Shown: positions 58,800-64,000 of the stretch, piece by piece
Numbering within the stretch: position 1 is the stretch's first letter
Layout of the letters: every line of letters starts with the position of its first letter
From: Candidatus Scalindua sp.
GTDB taxonomy: Bacteria > Planctomycetota > Brocadiia > Brocadiales > Scalinduaceae
Length of the DNA: 64,000 bases
Assembly (NCBI GenBank): GCA_031316155.1
Contig: JALDRB010000005.1
Coordinates: 124,001 to 188,000, forward strand
Direction: 5' to 3'
Made by a program: the position numbers and the translations under genes
Notes under the pieces: generated by a model
Database searches by the model: none
Told to the model about the DNA's origin: nothing
Seen by the model: only the letters and a program-made list of their open reading frames with translations

Positions 58800-58872
58800 T
58801 GGAGATGAGCGGGATCGAACCGCTAACCTCGGCCTTGCAAGGGCCGCGCTCTCCCAGTTGAGCTACATCCCC
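58800..58872 (-). tRNA. tRNA-Ala (TGC)
   Basis: GGGGATGTAGCTCAACTGGG, anticodon loop CTTGCAA with TGC, T arm GGTTCGATCCC. The discriminator A is followed by TTAG, so CCA is not encoded. It lies in the 16S-23S spacer. Confidence 0.92.
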
Positions 58873-58909
58873 AGTCACACAACTTTCACACCATCAAAAA
58901 CCCTGGGGA

Positions 58910-58987
58910 TGGTGGGCCTAAGTGGATTCGAACCACTGACCTCTCCCTTATCAGGGGAACGCTCTAAACCGGCTGAGCTATAGGCCC
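58910..58987 (-). tRNA. tRNA-Ile (GAT)
   Basis: GGGCCTATAGCTCAGCCGGT with acceptor stem GGGCCTA/TAGGCCC, anticodon GAT in CTGATAA, T arm GGTTCGAATCC, encoded CCA. Order 16S-Ile-Ala-23S is the common bacterial one. Confidence 0.93.
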
Positions 58988-59093
58988 CTCAAGTTAATTT
59001 CAAACGTTTCCAGACGGTTTAGCACCCCCAAAAATTCTAATCCAAAAATAACAACATAAAAAGCGTCGGGTGTACCAATTAATTTTCTAATTT

Positions 59094-60668
<1,575 letters not shown>

Positions 60669-60798
60669 AACTTCTAAAACTCGCAAATTTCAATCCGACT
60701 TTACCATACGCACCTAGCACTATGCAAGAAACGCAGGTAAATAAAGGATCGCACACCCTTCGCTTTTATGCTGTCAATTTTCAAAGAACATTTTCCGA

Positions 60799-60826
60799 AT
60801 TATAGAGTAAAAAAAAAAATTGTCAA
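60799..60826 (-). promoter_or_regulatory. rRNA operon promoter
   Basis: Minus strand TTGACA (60826-60821), 16-bp T-rich spacer, TATAAT (60804-60799): perfect consensus in both boxes. About 130 bp before the 16S 5' end. Confidence 0.8.
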
Positions 60827-60934
60827 CAAAAAATAACAATAAATTAAAAAAAAATAAAAAATTTCTATTCACTAAATTTTAAAATTGATAATGTAAAACA
60901 AATTTGATACTGTATGACAATTTAACGTAAAGGG

Positions 60935-61010
60935 GCCCCCATCGTCTAGAGGCCCAGGATACATGGTTCTCAGCCATGAGACAGGGGTTCAAATCCCCTT
61001 GGGGGTACCA
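60935..61010 (+). tRNA. tRNA-Glu (CTC)
   Basis: GCCCCCATCGTCTAGAGGCC, anticodon stem CATGG/CCATG with loop TTCTCAG giving CTC, T arm GGTTCAAATCC, acceptor TGGGGGT with encoded ACCA. It is divergent from the rRNA operon. Confidence 0.93.
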
Positions 61011-61192
61011 TTTTCTCCGGTATACGTTATGTTAGCATTCAATTTTCCGAAAACACCTGAGACCATATTCACTCACTGAAAAACTTATCACAGCGGACTT
61101 TAACCCGCACATAGTCTTTACGTTAAGATTTCGATTCCAACATTACTACCATTTGGATGTAAACAGGTAAATGATCTATAGCGTGCAGTTGT

Positions 61193-61399
61193 TCATTTCA
61201 CATCAACATCTTTATCCTCAACTTTTTTAATCTCTTCTTCAACTTCACCAACTTCGTCTTTTACTCCTTTCAAACCTCTCTTAAACTCCACAACACTTTT
61301 CCCGATAGACCTCATGGTATTTGGAAGTTTTTTACCAAAAACCAACAATACAATAACCAATATAATGATCCATTCCCAACCACCTGGTATACCAAGCAT
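61193..61399 (-). CDS. tatA: Sec-independent translocase TatA/E family
   Basis: 68 aa. An N-terminal membrane helix (EWIIILVIVLLVFG) is followed by the TatA marks GKKLPNTMRSIGKSVVEFKR, then an amphipathic and acidic tail (VGEVEEEIKKVEDKDVDVK). GGAGG is nine bases before the ATG. It exports folded proteins together with TatC, which is not in the window. Confidence 0.9.
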   Translation of the reverse strand: MLGIPGGWEWIIILVIVLLVFGKKLPNTMRSIGKSVVEFKRGLKGVKDEVGEVEEEIKKVEDKDVDVK

Positions 61400-61722
61400 T
61401 TCAATTTACCTCCATTTTTATCTAAATAACACCAATTTCTCACAAAAAAAACTAATCTATTTTCTACTACGTGTCAATTAATTTCCCTCTCTGTTTTATC
61501 TCTACCGATAGATAAGTAAAAAATTTGCTACATATAATAAGAAAAGTATCTTTGATGTGCAGATTTACATTTACTATCTGCCTCAAAAACCAACACCTCT
61601 CTATTATTCTTTCCGGTTTCTTCTTTTCAGGTATATTCTTTTCAGTTGATGTTACACCTAGTATGATTTATAATTAAGATTTAGGTATTTTATCCCTGTT
61701 AAGAAATTGGTGTAAATCAGGA
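61400..61722. other. Intergenic, nothing recognised
   Basis: About 320 bp, AT-rich, between divergent tatA and the radical SAM gene. It should hold both promoters; none matched well enough to call. Confidence 0.35.
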
Positions 61723-62817
61723 ATGATACATGAAGCGCTATTTTATCATACAGCGAGCAACAACAAGGTCTCTTGTTATTTGTGTCCCCATAAATGCGCA
61801 ATTTCAAAAGGTAAGTTTGGTTATTGTGGGGTAAGAAAGAATATCGACGGAAAACTCTTTTCTATGATTTACGGAGAGGTTTCATCGGCCGCTGCTGACC
61901 CAATAGAAAAGAAACCATTATACCATTTTTATCCAGGTAGTTACACATTTTCGATCGGGTCTCTTGGTTGCAATATGCGCTGTCACCACTGCCAAAACTG
62001 GCAGATTGCGCACTCCTTTGCTGATAGTGGCAACAGAGATACTTCATATATCTCCCCGGAAAGATTAATACATCTTACATTACAAAACGGATGCAAGGGT
62101 ATTTCATGGACTTACAATGAGCCGACAATCTGGATAGAATACGCTATTGACTGTGCAAAACTGGCAAAAGTAAAAGGACTCTACACTGTTTTTGTAACAA
62201 ACGGCTATATTGAATTGGAAGCTTTGGATGCTATCGGTCCTTATTTAGATGCCTATCGGGTTGACATTAAGGGGTTTGATGATTATACGGGAAATCAAAC
62301 TCCAGAAACTGAAATTGAAAAAAGTTCAAAATTGCAAGATTCCAGATATTGCTTTTATAGAAAGGTTGCAAACGTAAAGAGCGTCAAACCAATCTTAGAT
62401 GCTACCATCAGAGCAAAATCAAAATGGAACATGCATGTGGAAATAATCACCAACATAGTTCCCGGCTTTAATGATAACCCTGAAGAATTACATGAGATTG
62501 CTCGCTGGATAGTAAAAAACCTTGGAGAGGAAACTCCATGGCATTTGAGTAGGTTCTATCCATATCTTGATTTGTCAAATGTGCCGCAGACCCCAATTCC
62601 CACACTCGAGTTAGCGAGAGAAATAGGGGTAAGAGCAGGACTTAAATTTGTCTATACAGGAAACGTCCCTGGTCACAAGTGGGAAAATACCTACTGCCAG
62701 GATTGCGGGGAGCTATTGATTAAAAGGGCAGATTTTTCGGTAATAACTTCTGTGTTAGAGAACGGAAAGTGTCCGAAATGTGGCTGCAAGATTCCAATCG
62801 TTGGAAATTTTAATTAG
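61723..62817 (+). CDS. amrS: AmmeMemoRadiSam-type radical SAM enzyme (AmrS, PflA-like)
   Basis: 364 aa. An N-terminal cysteine set (CYLCPHKCAISKGKFGYCG), then DPIEKKPLYHFYPGSYTFSI-GSLGCNMRC and the radical SAM cluster CNMRCHHC, with SPERLIHLTLQNGCKGISWT and DIKGFDD; a C-terminal zinc-type pair CQDCGE ... CPKCGC. This matches the AmrS group, also listed as pyruvate-formate-lyase-activase-like. The AmmeMemoRadiSam system also has AmmeMemo partners; none is seen in the window. Substrate unknown. Confidence 0.88.
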   Translation: MIHEALFYHTASNNKVSCYLCPHKCAISKGKFGYCGVRKNIDGKLFSMIYGEVSSAAADPIEKKPLYHFYPGSYTFSIGSLGCNMRCHHCQNWQIAHSFADSGNRDTSYISPERLIHLTLQNGCKGISWTYNEPTIWIEYAIDCAKLAKVKGLYTVFVTNGYIELEALDAIGPYLDAYRVDIKGFDDYTGNQTPETEIEKSSKLQDSRYCFYRKVANVKSVKPILDATIRAKSKWNMHVEIITNIVPGFNDNPEELHEIARWIVKNLGEETPWHLSRFYPYLDLSNVPQTPIPTLELAREIGVRAGLKFVYTGNVPGHKWENTYCQDCGELLIKRADFSVITSVLENGKCPKCGCKIPIVGNFN

Positions 62818-62857
62818 ACATTTTATATTTTTTACACCAATAAATCTAAACTTACCC

Positions 62858-63661
62858 ATGTCAAAGTTACAACCAATCATAACACTGATAACCGATTTTG
62901 GTACGCAAGACGGATATGTTGGAGTGATGAAGGGAATTATTGCTGGAATTAATCCATCAGCAACCATAATCGACATCAGTAATACTATAGAAGCTCAAAA
63001 CATTTTTCAAGCTGCTTATGTTCTTAACAGTTCATATAAATATTTCCCCAAAGGCACAATACATGTAGTTGTTGTAGATCCCGGAGTAGGGAGTGAGAGA
63101 AAAATTCTCTGTCTTAAAACAGCTGATTATTTTTTTCTTGCTCCCGACAACGGTGCATTATCATTTATAGCAGCTATTGAAAAATCTCATTCTGTCTTGG
63201 AAGTAACCAACAAGGAGTTTTTTTTACCAGAAATCAGCAATACGTTTCATGGTCGTGACATCTTTGCTCCCGTTGCTGCGCATCTTTCAAAAGGAATTAA
63301 TCACAAGAAACTGGGCAACACCATTGACGAGATGCAAAAAATTGATCTACCAAAACCGATTCGTTCAACAGATGGTGTTTTAACAGGTGAAGTTATTTAC
63401 GTGGACTACTTTGGTAATCTTATTACTAATATTACGGGTAAAACCATCAATCGCATCAAGGTAAAGTCTCGAAAACTGGTAATTGTTGCCGGAGGAGAAA
63501 AAATACATACGCTTAGTAACTCGTATACTGACGTAAATGACAAAGAGGTCTTAGCAATCATTGGAAGTACCGGCTTTCTTGAGATATCGGTAAATAAGGG
63601 TAGCGCCAAGGATGTTTTACATTTAAAGAAGGGAGATAAGTTAGTATTAGGGTATGAATAA
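62858..63661 (+). CDS. SAM hydrolase/SAM-dependent halogenase-fold protein (DUF62)
   Basis: 267 aa from the ATG at 62858 (MSKLQPIITLITDFGTQDGY); the longer frame from 62780 overlaps amrS without support. ITDFGTQDGYVGVMKG, VVVDPGVGSERK, FLAPDNGALSF and NTFHGRDIFAPVAAHL are the family marks. Members hydrolyse S-adenosylmethionine to adenosine and methionine with hydroxide as nucleophile; halogenase members need a longer loop not seen here. No ribosome site is clear. It lies 40 bp after amrS. Confidence 0.88.
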   Translation: MSKLQPIITLITDFGTQDGYVGVMKGIIAGINPSATIIDISNTIEAQNIFQAAYVLNSSYKYFPKGTIHVVVVDPGVGSERKILCLKTADYFFLAPDNGALSFIAAIEKSHSVLEVTNKEFFLPEISNTFHGRDIFAPVAAHLSKGINHKKLGNTIDEMQKIDLPKPIRSTDGVLTGEVIYVDYFGNLITNITGKTINRIKVKSRKLVIVAGGEKIHTLSNSYTDVNDKEVLAIIGSTGFLEISVNKGSAKDVLHLKKGDKLVLGYE

Positions 63662-63683
63662 ATTGACGAATAGAGTAAGCTAG

Positions 63684-64000
<317 letters not shown>

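Overview
The window looks like a chromosomal segment of a low-GC planctomycete of the anammox type (Brocadiales; Scalindua or Kuenenia-like is my inference). Supporting signs are a squalene-hopene cyclase, a CooT-type nickel protein, a very long dual-activase 2-hydroxyacyl-CoA dehydratase gene lying between leuC and leuD, an AmrS-like radical SAM enzyme, a linked 16S-Ile-Ala-23S-5S rRNA operon, and many intergenic palindromic repeats. No single marker gene proves the genus.

Layout. 1-8.6 kb: dTDP-rhamnose genes (rfbC end, rfbA, rfbD), a frameshifted glycosyltransferase, and a large secreted multidomain surface protein preceded by what reads as a class I cyclic-di-GMP riboswitch; class II aldolase (fba) lies between. 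9-12.7 kb: an HD-domain protein, a small PC4-like protein, a TPR metallopeptidase and a DCC-family protein. 12.9-20.7 kb: the translation/transcription block nusA-infB-DUF503-rbfA-hisG-TPR-yebC, with a strong promoter and an attenuator-like leader. 20.7-22.9 kb: ftsH and tRNA-Pro, divergently transcribed. 22.93-28.43 kb: a decayed integrated element in tRNA-Pro, bounded by a 68-bp direct repeat (attL/attR), holding an integrase remnant, a broken IS701-like transposase, a ferritin-like/receiver fusion, a membrane protein with an attC-like hairpin, and two orphan antitoxin-like genes. 28.5-34.6 kb: a decay zone with an internally deleted IS630 element, a formylglycine-enzyme remnant, a DUF1566 protein split by an amber codon, a gutted subtilase, a frameshifted membrane protein and a frameshifted rlmN. 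34.6-37.7 kb: small genes (DUF2141, a His-tailed protein plus CooT, PilZ, parvulin) separated by the repeat families. 37.7-55.4 kb: metabolism and housekeeping (pruA, shc, ogg, leuD, dehydratase/activase, leuC, proB, a bacterial histone-fold protein, gatBAC, rpmB, fur). 55.4-61.0 kb: rRNA operon and tRNA-Glu. 61-64 kb: tatA, amrS-like, SAM hydrolase, bioD (cut by the window edge).

How parts connect. The riboswitch before the surface protein and a PilZ receptor at 36.4 kb both point to cyclic-di-GMP control of the cell surface. The CooT/His-tail pair suggests nickel handling, which would suit CO dehydrogenase/acetyl-CoA synthase metabolism. Several real genes (gpgS-like, nusA, IS701, S8, DUF998-like, rlmN) carry single-base indels, half of them or more in homopolymers and two of them in genes expected to be essential or widely conserved, so part of the apparent decay may be sequencing error.

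The most unusual structure is a set of dispersed palindromic repeats: family A (4 copies), family B (3 copies), and two tiny palindromic inserts (C and D, about 30-36 nt) found nested inside A and B, with other copies serving as empty sites. Six sigma70-like promoters (TTGACA or TTGAAA/TATAAT-like, 16-17 bp spacers) could be read directly.
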